Shown: positions 9,001-17,594, numbered from the stretch's first letter. The stretch is DNA of 64,000 nucleotides from Desulfitobacterium sp038181555 (GCF_038181555.1 NZ_JBBWUA010000016.1:6175-70174), one strand, 5' to 3'. A program made the numbers and translations. The notes: generated from the letters alone by a model not told the origin.

Positions 9001-9732
9001 CAAATCCTCTTGGCAGACTCTCCTCAGGTCAATGACAATTCAGAGGCCCTTTCTGATATTAAGCTCCTTCAACAAGGAGTCATAGAAAAAGTCCACCCCG
9101 CCGGCTTCTTGTATTTTCCGGTACTGGAGCCTCAGCTCCGCTCCAAAACTTTACTCAGTTCTGAGCAGTTAGAAAATGATCGCATCAAAGCTGTGAAGGT
9201 GAAGGGCTATTTACTTGCCGACCGTGATGTCTTGATGGCTATGGACCGCAATCTCGAAGACTCTAATTTACTAGGGATCAAATTTAATAAGTCCGGAGAC
9301 TTCAAGAAGGGGTCTCCCATCTTGACGGAAGAACAATTTACTCTGCTAAGGAAACACCTGCATGATTTTTTGCGCCGAAGTGGGGAAGAGCTTTTAAATG
9401 GGAATATTGCCATCGCACCCTATCGGCAGGGGAAGAGCAACGCTTGCCAATATTGCTCTTACAAGCCTATCTGTCATTTCGATCCATATTTATCTGAGAA
9501 TACGTATCGAAACTTACCTGTAATACAGGACCAAGACTTCTGGAATCGTCTAGACATTGCTGAAGAAGGGCAGTTGCCTACCAGCACTCTAGATGGTCAA
9601 CCTGATCAACTGAATATTACTGAACAACCACCGCCAACGGATGCCATAAAGCGCCATAAGAGCCAGGAGCTACTCTGGTTAGGTGAAGAGGAAATCGGCG
9701 CCGGAAAGGAGGAAGACCATGAGCAGTCCTAA
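6064..9732 (+). CDS. addB: ATP-dependent helicase/deoxyribonuclease subunit B
   Basis: One of the two subunits of the AddAB enzyme, which resects double-strand DNA ends and prepares 3' tails for RecA. About 1222 residues, close to the Bacillus length. The N-terminus FILGRAGTGKST is the P-loop. The C-terminal nuclease domain holds FDYKSREAQVNL. Four cysteines for an iron-sulfur cluster are present: Cys787 (FARCPFAHY) and C1128, C1131 and C1137 in CQYCSYKPIC. GTG at 6064 is chosen because GAGAGGAG sits 8 bases upstream and the protein then begins like known AddB; the in-frame GTG at 6046 precedes that site. The 3' end overlaps addA by 14 bases. Confidence 0.95.
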   Translation: MSLRFILGRAGTGKSTLCLDEIRKEIHENPLGSPLILLVPEQATHQMEMSLAHDPKVKGILRAQVLSFRRLGWRVFAEAGGGGKALIGEVGKRMLLRRLLLKHRSELRIFARSATRPGMADLLAQAIAEFKIYRVLPDDLKSIQDSDELLMQKTQELALLYEEFNRSLGSELRDPDDELNSVAERIPSAPFLQGAKIWIDSFKGFTPQELNVIQSLLSSASEITISLPLDPEYIKEGNPHFKTGEELFYGPWQTYLSFVNLARETKTQFTTISLRETYRFQHSGLKHLEQYYSLYPTQSFRLGKTDIADTLGINILSAANKRAEVEGIARELRRLVREEHKRWRDCIVISRDLTGYQDLIEQVFNAHDIPFFLDHKRPVIHHPLLELLVAAIETVQTDWAYEPLFRCLKTDFFPLPRNQIDLLENYCLAYGIKGSAWNSNRPWNYSHGSENKQEIESINHARQIIFDILQPFKERLRPDREGTQSPVNVAQVTVAIYELLIRLQVPEHLQGWAEEAREKGALAEAQLQNQIWDAVMQVLDEMVAGLGEEILELPDFSLILTSGLENLKLGLIPPGHDQVLVGSLDRSRNPETEVLFLMGAIDGILPGKPSTEGVFDELDRLRLERLGIMLAPKGKAQLYEEQYFIYMALTRARQRLYISYPLTDEEGKGLTVSPVVNRVKAIFPELKETYLNLETETLESIDHPYALLPAFALHLQYLREGIPLSPLWESVRAWFQANTDSFPQAIMLEKGIEALNYEEKLPQSLARQLYGKRLITSVSRLEQFARCPFAHYAQYGLKLKERSNFRLSPPDMGQFFHAVLHDFALVLQERQLQWGALTKEESWQLVNEVADPIAQQLQNKILLSNARYRYLAHKLKRTVHHAVRVLGEHARQGIFVPIELEVKFGPQEDIPPLEVPLNDGNSLILRGQIDRIDCAILDNQVYLRIFDYKSREAQVNLNQIYYGLDLQLLAYLDAALQGAQILLADSPQVNDNSEALSDIKLLQQGVIEKVHPAGFLYFPVLEPQLRSKTLLSSEQLENDRIKAVKVKGYLLADRDVLMAMDRNLEDSNLLGIKFNKSGDFKKGSPILTEEQFTLLRKHLHDFLRRSGEELLNGNIAIAPYRQGKSNACQYCSYKPICHFDPYLSENTYRNLPVIQDQDFWNRLDIAEEGQLPTSTLDGQPDQLNITEQPPPTDAIKRHKSQELLWLGEEEIGAGKEEDHEQS

Positions 9733-12700
9733 ATGGACTCCGGAACAACAGGCAGCTATTGATTTAAGAGGCCAGATTCTCGTTGCAGCCGCCGCAGGCT
9801 CGGGTAAAACTGCAGTTCTAGTGCAGAGACTCATAGAGCGTATTACACATGCTGATGAAAAGGTTGATGTCGATCGTTTTCTGGTTGTAACTTTTACAAA
9901 AGCCGCTGCAGCAGAAATGCGCGAGAGAATTGGCAAAGCTTTGGAGGAGGCTCTTTTTGCAGAAGCAGACCCTGCTGAAGTAGAGCACCTACTTCACCAA
10001 CGGGCCCTGCTTTATCGAGCCAGTATTACAACACTTCACTCCTTTTGCATGGAGCTTCTTCGCCAGTATTTTTATCAAATAGAGCTGGATCCTGCTTTTC
10101 GGATTGCTGATGAGGCAGAAGCGGACCTTCTACGCCAAGAAACACTAGAAGATCTATTTGAGGACTATTATTCCGATGATGATCCTGCCTTTCAAGCCTT
10201 GGTAGATGCCTTCGGCACAGACCGAGACGACCAACCTCTAATGGAGTCCATTCTGAGACTTCATGGATTTGCCATGAGTCAGGTTCACCCCGGGTCGTGG
10301 TTAGATCGTCTCCCTTTAGCCTATCAGTGGAACAGTTTGGATGAGCTTTTGAAAAGCCCTTGGGGCGTGGTAGTGCGACAGGGAATTCTGGATAAGGTCG
10401 AAGAGAGTCTGAATGGATTGGAACGGGCTAGCAGCATTGCCCAACAACCCGGTGGACCACTTCAGTATATTCCAGTCCTCCAAGATGATTTATCCCGTTT
10501 ACAACTTCTTCAGAAAGCCCTAGATAATGGGGTCTGGAGTGAAGTGGAGAGCGCTCTTTGTGAAGCTACAGCTTTTCCCAGCCTACCACGGGGTAGTAAA
10601 AAGAATTCAAGCGAATCTTCGTTCAGTGAAGACGAAATAAAGCAATTTCGTGAGGAAAGTAAAAATGCACGGGATGGGGCCAAGAAAAAGTTAGAAGAAA
10701 TTAAGACTTTTGTTTTCTCCGTTCCTTTAACGGAGCAGTTGGTTTATTTGAAAAAGATGGAAAGCTTGATTCAGACCCTAGTGCAAGTTACTCAGAAATT
10801 TATTCTTGAGTATCAGAGCGCTAAACGGAAACGTAATATTGTGGATTTTTCCGATCTTGAGCATTATGCCCTAAGCTTGTTAGAAATCGAAAATCAATAC
10901 TCCCCAATCGCCCTGAAGCTTCAAGAATTCTATGCAGAGGTTTTGGTGGATGAATATCAGGATATCAATCCTGTTCAAGAAAGAATTCTGCAATGCGTTT
11001 CTCGCCAAGAGGGGCCTCATGCCAATCTATTCATGGTTGGGGATGTTAAGCAAAGCATTTATCGTTTTCGCATGGCCGACCCGAGACTTTTCTTAAGAAA
11101 ATACTCAGATTACCCTCATTTTAAGGTGGGAGAAGAAGCTCCCGCCCCGAATCTAGTCATTGATCTCAATCAGAATTTCCGAAGTAGATCTGGAGTCATT
11201 CAAGGAATCAACTATCTCTTCTACCAGATCATGACGGAGGGGGCAGGGGAGATAGCCTATGATAATCAGGCAGCTCTACGAGCAGGTGCCAAATTCATTT
11301 CTAACCCTGAACTCAAAACGGCTGAGGGTCCTATTGAAGTCCATTTATTTGACCCTAAGTGTATCGATTTATCAAGCTCTCAGAGTCATGAAAGTGCCCA
11401 GCCTGGGGAGATGGCTTCTTCATCAAATAGTGAACTGCATCAGGATAAGGACCTCGATTCAGAGGAAGATGATGCAACCCTAGAAGACGTGGAAAGCGCT
11501 CGTATTGAAGCACGACTAGTAGCAACGCGGATTCAGAAGATGATTCAAGGCTGTGAATTTAAAATTCACGATAAAGTGTTGGGAGACTTTCGACCTGTTC
11601 AGTATTCGGATGTTGTAATTCTTATGCGTTCCTTATCCTCAGTAGCTCCAGTCTACTTAGAGGAATTTCAAAATGCTGGTATTCCTGTTTATGCTGAAAC
11701 AAATAGCGGTTATTTTGGTGCGAATGAGGTCGATACCATATTATCTTTATTGAAGGTTATCGATAATCCACGTTTGGATATTCCTTTGGCAGCGGTACTG
11801 AGATCCCCTCTTGTGGGTATGAATGGTACCGAGCTTGGGAAATTACGCTCCTTGCTCCCACATGGGGATTTTTACGAGACCATTGTCTTAGCGTATTGGG
11901 CTAGTCAAAAAGACCGACAGGAAGTAGCTGAAAATGAAGAAGTCAGAGATATTCTAGCTACGCATCAAGAGTACTTGACTCAGTTAGAAGCAAAGGCCAA
12001 AGCAATTCTAATAGAATCACCGGAAATACAAGAAAAGGTGAACTCTTTTTACCCGAAGTTACAGGCTTGGCGGCAACGTTCACGTCGAACGTCCTTGGCT
12101 GATTTAATATGGCATCTCTATGAGGAAACGGGCTTTCTTGCTTATGTGGGGACCTTACCATCAGGTTCCCAACGCCAAGCAAATTTGCGTGTTCTCTACG
12201 ATAGAGCTTGTCGCTATGAAGCGACTCATTATCGAGGTTTATTCCGGTTTCTGCGTTTTCTGGAAAAGTTCCAAGGTCAGGGCAAGGATTTCGGGAGTGC
12301 CAGCACTGTGGGGGAAAAGGATAATGTGGTTCGACTTATCACAGTGCACTCTAGCAAGGGCTTAGAATTTCCGGTGATATTCATGGTTGGATTAGGGAAA
12401 AAATTTAATACGCGAAGCCTGAATAATCAACTTCTACTCCATTCTCAATTGGGAGTAGGGGTTCCGTTAATTGATGTGGAGAATCAAGTTCGTTATCCCT
12501 CCATTATTCAATATGCAGTGAAGGAACGCTTATGGCAAGAGTCCCTTGCCGAAGAATTGCGTATTCTCTACGTAGCCCTCACCCGGGCCAAGGAACGCTT
12601 GTTTCTCTACGGTCAAGTTAACAAATTGTCCGAAACCCTCGAGAAATGGCAAACCTTGGCCAGCACATGCACTGAGATCTCCTTTACTGATGGTCAACTG

Positions 12701-13843
12701 CGAAGTGCCAAAACTTTTCTGGATTGGATTGGACCGGCTTTGGCGCGTTATCCCGAGGATTTGTTCGGCTTGGGTCACCGCACCTTGGATTATGCCCTAC
12801 CGGATAGCGCTGCGCAGTGGAAGATCATTATTCATGAAAACATCTCAGATCCTAGTGCTGAGGAAATAGGTGTTATCAATTCGGAGACTGGATTATGTGA
12901 GCCGCTGATAATGGTTGAAAGCAATAAATTACTTGAACCTAATGTCGTAACGGAACTAAAGGAACTACAGCTGTCATCTAACCAAGGAGAGGAAGGGGTC
13001 AGGGCCAGTGCCGGTGCCGAGAATATGACCTTAGCAGATATAAAAGAAGAAGTATTTAAGAGGCTGAGCTGGTATTACCCTTCATCTGAATCAGTTCGTC
13101 AAGTGGCCAAAACCAGTGTCAGCGAATTAAAAAGGCAAATGCCTTGGTATTTAGATGGAGAATATGAGCCCCAGCCGGCTCAGTCGGCCCCGAGCTTTTC
13201 GCGACCAAAATTCGTTCAATCCCAAAGAGATTTAACTCCGGCCGAAAAAGGAACTGCTATGCATACCGCCATCCAGCATCTTCCCTTAACAACATGGAGA
13301 GCTACTTGGGAAAGCCTTCCCAGTGAGGAAAAGAATAATACCCTTGAGCTCTTTAGGAACTCCTTAATCCAAACGGATATTCTTACGGAAGAGCAGGGAA
13401 AGGCCGTATCTATTGACGTTCTCCTTAAGCTCTTAGATTCCGCCACGGGAAAACGATTATTGGAGGCAGAAGAGGTAAGGAGAGAAGTTCCTTTCACGTT
13501 ATCATTATCACTCAAAGTACAAAAAGAACCCGTTCTTGTGCAAGGGATCATTGACGCGATTGTCATTGACCATCGAGAACAGGGTGCAGATATAATTGAT
13601 TTTAAGACGGATTACCTCATTGGGGATACCAATCCAGAGGAAACATTAACACAACGCTATGCATTGCAGCTTGGCTTATACGCCATGGCTGTTGAAAGGC
13701 TTTTGGATATACCGGTACAAGATTGCTTAATCTATGCCACTACCTTAAATCAAGAGTTTAAAATTTCTCGAGAGGTTATACAAAGCGCTTTAGAATCTGT
13801 CAGCATAGATTCTATCAGCCATGAGTCCAAGAAACAGGATTAA
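9719..13843 (+). CDS. addA: ATP-dependent helicase/nuclease subunit A
   Basis: A UvrD/Rep-like helicase with a C-terminal nuclease, partner of AddB in DNA-end processing and recombination. About 1374 residues, somewhat longer than Bacillus AddA. Visible motifs are AAAGSGKT with Lys30 (motif I), LVDEYQDINPVQ near 410 (motif II), VTVHSSKGLEFP-like VRLITVHSSKGLEFPV, and LYVALTRAKERL. The nuclease site DFKTDYL lies near 1294. ATG at 9719 is used because AAAGGAGGA ends 5 bases before it; the longer open frame from 9683 has no ribosome site. An acidic insertion near residues 570-600 (KDLDSEEDDATLED) looks like a flexible linker. Confidence 0.96.
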   Translation: MSSPKWTPEQQAAIDLRGQILVAAAAGSGKTAVLVQRLIERITHADEKVDVDRFLVVTFTKAAAAEMRERIGKALEEALFAEADPAEVEHLLHQRALLYRASITTLHSFCMELLRQYFYQIELDPAFRIADEAEADLLRQETLEDLFEDYYSDDDPAFQALVDAFGTDRDDQPLMESILRLHGFAMSQVHPGSWLDRLPLAYQWNSLDELLKSPWGVVVRQGILDKVEESLNGLERASSIAQQPGGPLQYIPVLQDDLSRLQLLQKALDNGVWSEVESALCEATAFPSLPRGSKKNSSESSFSEDEIKQFREESKNARDGAKKKLEEIKTFVFSVPLTEQLVYLKKMESLIQTLVQVTQKFILEYQSAKRKRNIVDFSDLEHYALSLLEIENQYSPIALKLQEFYAEVLVDEYQDINPVQERILQCVSRQEGPHANLFMVGDVKQSIYRFRMADPRLFLRKYSDYPHFKVGEEAPAPNLVIDLNQNFRSRSGVIQGINYLFYQIMTEGAGEIAYDNQAALRAGAKFISNPELKTAEGPIEVHLFDPKCIDLSSSQSHESAQPGEMASSSNSELHQDKDLDSEEDDATLEDVESARIEARLVATRIQKMIQGCEFKIHDKVLGDFRPVQYSDVVILMRSLSSVAPVYLEEFQNAGIPVYAETNSGYFGANEVDTILSLLKVIDNPRLDIPLAAVLRSPLVGMNGTELGKLRSLLPHGDFYETIVLAYWASQKDRQEVAENEEVRDILATHQEYLTQLEAKAKAILIESPEIQEKVNSFYPKLQAWRQRSRRTSLADLIWHLYEETGFLAYVGTLPSGSQRQANLRVLYDRACRYEATHYRGLFRFLRFLEKFQGQGKDFGSASTVGEKDNVVRLITVHSSKGLEFPVIFMVGLGKKFNTRSLNNQLLLHSQLGVGVPLIDVENQVRYPSIIQYAVKERLWQESLAEELRILYVALTRAKERLFLYGQVNKLSETLEKWQTLASTCTEISFTDGQLRSAKTFLDWIGPALARYPEDLFGLGHRTLDYALPDSAAQWKIIIHENISDPSAEEIGVINSETGLCEPLIMVESNKLLEPNVVTELKELQLSSNQGEEGVRASAGAENMTLADIKEEVFKRLSWYYPSSESVRQVAKTSVSELKRQMPWYLDGEYEPQPAQSAPSFSRPKFVQSQRDLTPAEKGTAMHTAIQHLPLTTWRATWESLPSEEKNNTLELFRNSLIQTDILTEEQGKAVSIDVLLKLLDSATGKRLLEAEEVRREVPFTLSLSLKVQKEPVLVQGIIDAIVIDHREQGADIIDFKTDYLIGDTNPEETLTQRYALQLGLYAMAVERLLDIPVQDCLIYATTLNQEFKISREVIQSALESVSIDSISHESKKQD

Positions 13844-13844
13844 T

Positions 13845-13922
13845 ATGTTGATGGACGTAGCAAGCCGTTATCTCGCACATTCAGAAGAAGGGAGTCCTCT
13901 GGGTCTGTTAGTCATCGAATAA
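13845..13922 (+). CDS. Possible 25-residue ORF directly after addA
   Basis: ATG lies one base after the addA stop and the frame runs 25 codons to TAA (it begins MLMDVASRYLAHS). There is no clear ribosome site, though coupling to addA termination is possible. It matches nothing I recognise. It could be a true micro-protein, the remnant of a lost downstream gene, or chance. Confidence 0.2.
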   Translation: MLMDVASRYLAHSEEGSPLGLLVIE

Positions 13923-13932
13923 ACATAAAAAA

Positions 13933-13968
13933 CCCCGTTGAAATAAGTATTGCTACTTTTCAACGGGG
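13933..13968 (-). terminator. Terminator of the minus-strand ABC importer operon
   Basis: CCCCGTTGAAA at 13933-13943 pairs with TTTCAACGGGG at 13958-13968. On the minus strand the hairpin is followed by six U residues (plus-strand A-run 13927-13932). Plus-strand addA transcripts read through the same stem but meet no T-run. Confidence 0.82.
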
Positions 13969-14004
13969 AAAGGTGTGTTAACACCAGAAAGCTAAACTGT
14001 CCTC

Positions 14005-14808
14005 TTAACGAGTTCCAGCCAGCATCATCCGGTCATTATTCATATGAACACCGCTGGCTTTTTCGAACATTTCCAATAAACGACCGATGGTCATGTTATT
14101 GCGCTCAATGCCCCGGATGTCCAGAACGATTCGACCCTCATGCATCATAATTGTGCGATTCCCTACACTGAGGGCTTGCTCAAGATTATGAGTAATCATT
14201 AAGGTCGTAAGCTTTGAGCTTTCAGCTACCTTACAAGTCAGCTCTAAGACTTTTTCTGCTGTTTTGGGGTCAAGAGCGGCGGTGTGTTCATCCAATAATA
14301 AAAGCTTAGGCTCTTGGAGCGTAGCCATAAGCAGGGTAAGGGCTTGTCGTTGTCCACCGGAGAGGAGCTTGACCTTGGTTGTCAAACGACCCTCTAAGCC
14401 TAAACCTAATTTCGCCAGCTCATTACGAAAGTAATCGCGTTTATTTACATTTAAAGCCCAACGCAAACGGCGAGATTCGCCACGGCGTAAAGCCATAACC
14501 AAGTTTTCTTCGATAGTCATCGAGGCAGCAGTACCTGATAAAGGATCCTGAAAGACTCGACTGATAAGAGCAGCCCGTTTATGAGATGGCCATTTTGTAA
14601 TATTTTGACCATCAATCAATATTTCTCCGCAATCAGGAAGGAATACTCCGGCGACGGCATTCATCATTGAGGATTTTCCTGCGCCGTTCGAACCAATCAC
14701 TGTAACAAAGTCACCAGGTGCTAGCTCCAGCGAGAAATGATCAAGGGCCTTTTTTTCATTAATCGTTCCTTTGTTAAAGATTTTAGTTAGATTTTGAACT
14801 GTTAGCAT
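14005..14808 (-). CDS. ABC transporter ATP-binding protein
   Basis: The energy subunit of an importer, about 267 residues. Walker A is IGSNGAGKSS, the signature motif is LLSGGQRQAL, and Walker B is LLLLDEHTAALD with the switch histidine in MITHN. ATG at 14808 is chosen because AAGGGGG precedes it by 6 bases; the longer frame from 14838 begins inside the permease gene without a ribosome site. The start overlaps the permease 3' end by 26 bases. The trio with a PF04392-type binding protein and a BPD_transp_2 permease matches systems proposed to take up amino acids such as tryptophan. The ligand here is not shown by the sequence. Confidence 0.92.
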   Translation of the reverse strand: MLTVQNLTKIFNKGTINEKKALDHFSLELAPGDFVTVIGSNGAGKSSMMNAVAGVFLPDCGEILIDGQNITKWPSHKRAALISRVFQDPLSGTAASMTIEENLVMALRRGESRRLRWALNVNKRDYFRNELAKLGLGLEGRLTTKVKLLSGGQRQALTLLMATLQEPKLLLLDEHTAALDPKTAEKVLELTCKVAESSKLTTLMITHNLEQALSVGNRTIMMHEGRIVLDIRGIERNNMTIGRLLEMFEKASGVHMNNDRMMLAGTR

Positions 14809-15712
14809 ATTGATCCCCCTTCCCAAGAATGCCACCATTAAACGCTGTGAATTTTGACTTTAAACCTGGTGTGACAAGTGCGATCAGAACAATCACTGCT
14901 GTTAATAATTTTAAATCGGTAGCTTCCAAGCCAAGTTGTAAGACGATAGCGATAATAATACGGTAGATAACTCCACCGCAAATCACTGCCACAATGGCTC
15001 GAGCTATGGAGGATGTTCCCACTAAGACCTCACCAATAATGACAGAAGCAAGTCCAGCCACAATCATTCCGATTCCCATGCTGGCATCGGCAAATTGTTG
15101 GTTTTGCGCAACAAAGCTTCCGGAGAAGGCGACTAGACCATTGGACAAGGCCAAGCCGAGTATTTTCATAATGTCGGTATTAACCCCTAAGCTACGAATC
15201 ATGAGTTCATTATCACCCGTTGCCCGCAAAGCTAAGCCGATTTCAGTGTTCAAAAAGAGATAAACTAAAAGTCCAAGGATGACGATCGTTAGGGAGCAGA
15301 GCACTAGGACCCCATATTTCTCCATCCCGGGCAGTTTTTCAAAGTCCGAAAAAATAGTACGTGCCTTGAGTAGAGAAACATTGGCTTTGCCCATGACGCG
15401 CAGATTTATTGAGTATAAAGCGGTCATGGTTAAAATTCCTGAGAGTAGGGCTGTTATTTTAAATTTTGTATGAAATATACCGGTGAAGATTCCGGCTATA
15501 AAGCCGACCAAGAAGGCAATGCTTGTTGCTAACCATGGATTATATCCTTGAAAGATAAGAGTGGCTGCGGTGGCAGCTCCAAGGGTGAAGCTGCCCTCCA
15601 CAGTAAGATCCGCATAATCAAGTATGCGAAAGGTAAGGTATACACCTAGAACCATGATCGCGTACATAAGTCCTATTTCTAAAGTTCCTACGACTAATTT
15701 CAGGGAGAACAT
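14783..15712 (-). CDS. ABC transporter permease (BPD_transp_2 type)
   Basis: About 309 residues, highly hydrophobic, with eight or more predicted membrane segments, in the family that includes branched-chain amino acid and nucleoside permeases. The sequence YADLTVEGSFTLGAA near residue 35 is typical of permeases paired with PF04392 binding proteins. ATG at 15712 is preferred because GAGGTG lies 8 bases upstream; the frame from 15721 starts at a GTG inside that site. It is the middle gene of the lipoprotein-permease-ATPase operon and overlaps the ATPase gene. Confidence 0.9.
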   Translation of the reverse strand: MFSLKLVVGTLEIGLMYAIMVLGVYLTFRILDYADLTVEGSFTLGAATAATLIFQGYNPWLATSIAFLVGFIAGIFTGIFHTKFKITALLSGILTMTALYSINLRVMGKANVSLLKARTIFSDFEKLPGMEKYGVLVLCSLTIVILGLLVYLFLNTEIGLALRATGDNELMIRSLGVNTDIMKILGLALSNGLVAFSGSFVAQNQQFADASMGIGMIVAGLASVIIGEVLVGTSSIARAIVAVICGGVIYRIIIAIVLQLGLEATDLKLLTAVIVLIALVTPGLKSKFTAFNGGILGKGDQYANSSKSN

Positions 15713-15780
15713 TGTTAACACACCTCAATATTATATCTCTATTTTTGTATGACGCTTTTAAACGTTCTATTTATAAGGTT

Positions 15781-16803
15781 CTATTTATTAAGAAGTGTAG
15801 CTTCACTTTGAATTTCTGCGGGGACTTTTATGCCAAGAAGATCGATGGTTTTTTGATTTAAGACAATGTCAAAATCCTTTTGACTTTCAATGGGCATCTC
15901 GGCAATTTTAGCACCTTCGAAAATGCGGAGAGCCATCTCGCCGGTTTGGGCACCTAAATTTTTATAGTTAATACCGATGGTTCCAAGTCCTCCGGCTTCG
16001 ACTACACTACTTTCACCAGAAATAATCGGAATTTTGTTCTCATTAGCTACTTGGATAACGGATTGGGCAGCTGATACGACCATATTATCGGTAGGAACAT
16101 AGATGGCATCTACTTTGCCAACTAAGGATTGAGCTGCCTGAAGAACATCGGCACTGGTAGCGACAGTAGCTTCTTGAATTTTAAGTCCGAGAGCAGGTGC
16201 TTCTGCTTTGACCACGCGCACTTGAACCTCGGAGTTAACTTCGGCCGCGTTATAGAGGACTCCAATGGTTTCAGCATCGGGGACTAACTTTTTCAGGAGT
16301 TCCAGTTGTTCCTTAATAGGGTTCATATCGGTGGTACCTGAAATATTGCCCCCTGGCTTCTCCATACTACCCACTAGATTAGCTTCAACAGGATCTGTTA
16401 CTGCTGTGATTAAAATGGGGGTATCTTGTGTAGCACTCGCCATAACTTGGGCTGAAGGAGTTGCAATGGCTAGAATTAAATCGAGCTTACTAGATGCGAA
16501 TTTTTGGGAAATGGATTGAAGATTGGATTGATCCCCTTGTGCATTTTGATAGTCTACAGTCAAATTTTTACCTTCCTCATAGCCTTTTGCTTTTAAAGCT
16601 TCTAAGAAACCTTGCCGAGCAGCGTCGAGGGCAGGATGTTCAACAATCTGGATAATGCCAATATTCACTTTCTTAGCTTGAGAAGATCCTTCTGTACCTT
16701 GTGATGTACTTGGGGCAGAATTGCCACCACATGCTGTTAATCCTAACGCTAGGACGATACTTAAACCAACACCTAAAACTCTTTTTATACTGCCTTTTTT
16801 CAT
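15781..16803 (-). CDS. ABC transporter substrate-binding lipoprotein (PF04392 type)
   Basis: A 340-residue solute-binding protein. The signal peptide ends in lipobox LTA-Cys25 followed by a Gly/Ser/Thr-rich tether, so it is anchored outside the cell. The mature part has the two-lobed ABC_sub_bind pattern: VNIGIIQIVEHPALDAARQG at the start, IYVPTDNMVVSAAQSV, and GGLGTIGINYKNLGAQTGEMA. It delivers the ligand to the permease encoded 68 bases downstream. GGAGGAGG supports the ATG start. Transcription probably begins near 16905 and passes a hairpin with a U-run before the ribosome site, so expression may be attenuated. The ligand is unknown; tryptophan is one option from related systems. Confidence 0.88.
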   Translation of the reverse strand: MKKGSIKRVLGVGLSIVLALGLTACGGNSAPSTSQGTEGSSQAKKVNIGIIQIVEHPALDAARQGFLEALKAKGYEEGKNLTVDYQNAQGDQSNLQSISQKFASSKLDLILAIATPSAQVMASATQDTPILITAVTDPVEANLVGSMEKPGGNISGTTDMNPIKEQLELLKKLVPDAETIGVLYNAAEVNSEVQVRVVKAEAPALGLKIQEATVATSADVLQAAQSLVGKVDAIYVPTDNMVVSAAQSVIQVANENKIPIISGESSVVEAGGLGTIGINYKNLGAQTGEMALRIFEGAKIAEMPIESQKDFDIVLNQKTIDLLGIKVPAEIQSEATLLNK

Positions 16804-16830
16804 TTAAAATCCTCCTCCTATTTGGGCAAT

Positions 16831-16854
16831 AAAAAATACACCTCCGCAGGGGTG
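16831..16854 (-). promoter_or_regulatory. Possible transcription attenuator in the ABC importer leader
   Basis: On the minus strand CACCCC and GGAGGTG form a short hairpin (16839-16854, one bulged A, 3-base loop) followed by six U residues (16831-16836) and then the ribosome site of the binding-protein gene. An upstream GGTGT can instead pair with GCACC, which includes the left arm of this hairpin, giving two exclusive folds. The aptamer class, if any, is not recognised. Confidence 0.45.
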
Positions 16855-16911
16855 CACTTATCGCCTCACACCTACTATCCTACTGTGCTACAAATATTCT
16901 GTTTTACTTAT

Positions 16912-16938
16912 ATTATAGTTTTATCAATTGAATGTCAA
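16912..16938 (-). promoter_or_regulatory. Candidate promoter of the ABC importer operon
   Basis: On the minus strand TTGACA (16933-16938) and TATAAT (16912-16917) match the sigma-A consensus fully, but the 15-base spacing is short. The start would give a leader of about 100 bases. Confidence 0.5.
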
Positions 16939-17175
16939 TGGTCTTTTATAGCATTGTTGCCTAATAATTGCTTGTGTTATATATCCTACAAGTTTCTGTC
17001 ATCCTAATGTTGATATATGCGATAGGGTTAAATATCGCTACCCCATTCTTTGTAAAATTTTCTCAGGTACATACTCACAACAAGATTAATTCCATATATT
17101 ACTATCAAAAGAGTGCTAAGAGAGACAGAGTTGTAATTACGCAAAGCTTTTTATAATAGATGAGGAGGAAGTTTT

Positions 17176-17574
17176 ATGAATACTCCAATGAACATGATGG
17201 GGGGGAGCCCAGAAATGATGGCTCAATACCCTGAACAAGGCCAATACTTCCCGCAAGGGGGGTTCGTCACTTTGGATCCTGATTACTATCCAGGTCAGGT
17301 CACCCTAGACCCGGGCAACCCCTATCACTCCTATTATGGAATGGATACTATGCATAGCATGCATCATCAAAATCATTGTTGCCCTCGACCATGCCCGCCT
17401 CCATGCCCACCACCGACTCCTGAACCTATCACCTATGTAGTAAAAAAAGGAGATACAGTATACTTGATTGCTCAAAAATTCGGGACCACCATGCAAGCCA
17501 TTATCCTAGCGAACAACCTTAGCAATCCCGATCTGATCTTCCCCGGTCAAGTTTTCTATATCCCTGTTGTCTAA
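17176..17574 (+). CDS. LysM-domain protein, spore-coat-like
   Basis: 132 residues. The N-terminal part is rich in Met, Gly, Pro, Tyr and His, contains VTLDP twice (in FVTLDPDYYPG and QVTLDPGN), then a Cys/Pro cluster (CCPRPCPPPCPPP). The C-terminal LysM domain (about 87-131: YVVKKGDTVYLIAQKFGT ... FPGQVFYIPV) binds peptidoglycan or related glycans. There is no signal peptide, so the protein is probably either deposited on the forespore from the mother cell or exported by another route. A coat or cortex role is inferred from composition. GAGGAGG precedes the ATG. A long symmetric terminator follows. Confidence 0.8.
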   Translation: MNTPMNMMGGSPEMMAQYPEQGQYFPQGGFVTLDPDYYPGQVTLDPGNPYHSYYGMDTMHSMHHQNHCCPRPCPPPCPPPTPEPITYVVKKGDTVYLIAQKFGTTMQAIILANNLSNPDLIFPGQVFYIPVV

Positions 17575-17594
17575 TGTAGCTTAGAAAATGTTAA

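Larger units (their letters stand above)
16804..17175. other. Divergent intergenic region (372 bases)
   Basis: It holds the leader and promoter of the minus-strand ABC importer in its left third. The right part (about 16940-17160) is AT-rich, has no supported gene, and presumably carries the promoter of the LysM protein gene. GAGGAGGAAG precedes that gene. Confidence 0.6.

Noticed and set aside
12120..12365. 81-codon frame inside addA
   Set aside because: Out-of-frame shadow of an intact conserved gene with no initiation signal.
16804..16940. T-box leader for the ABC importer
   Set aside because: The conserved AGGGTGG-type T-box sequence and the long specifier stem are absent, and the leader is too short.
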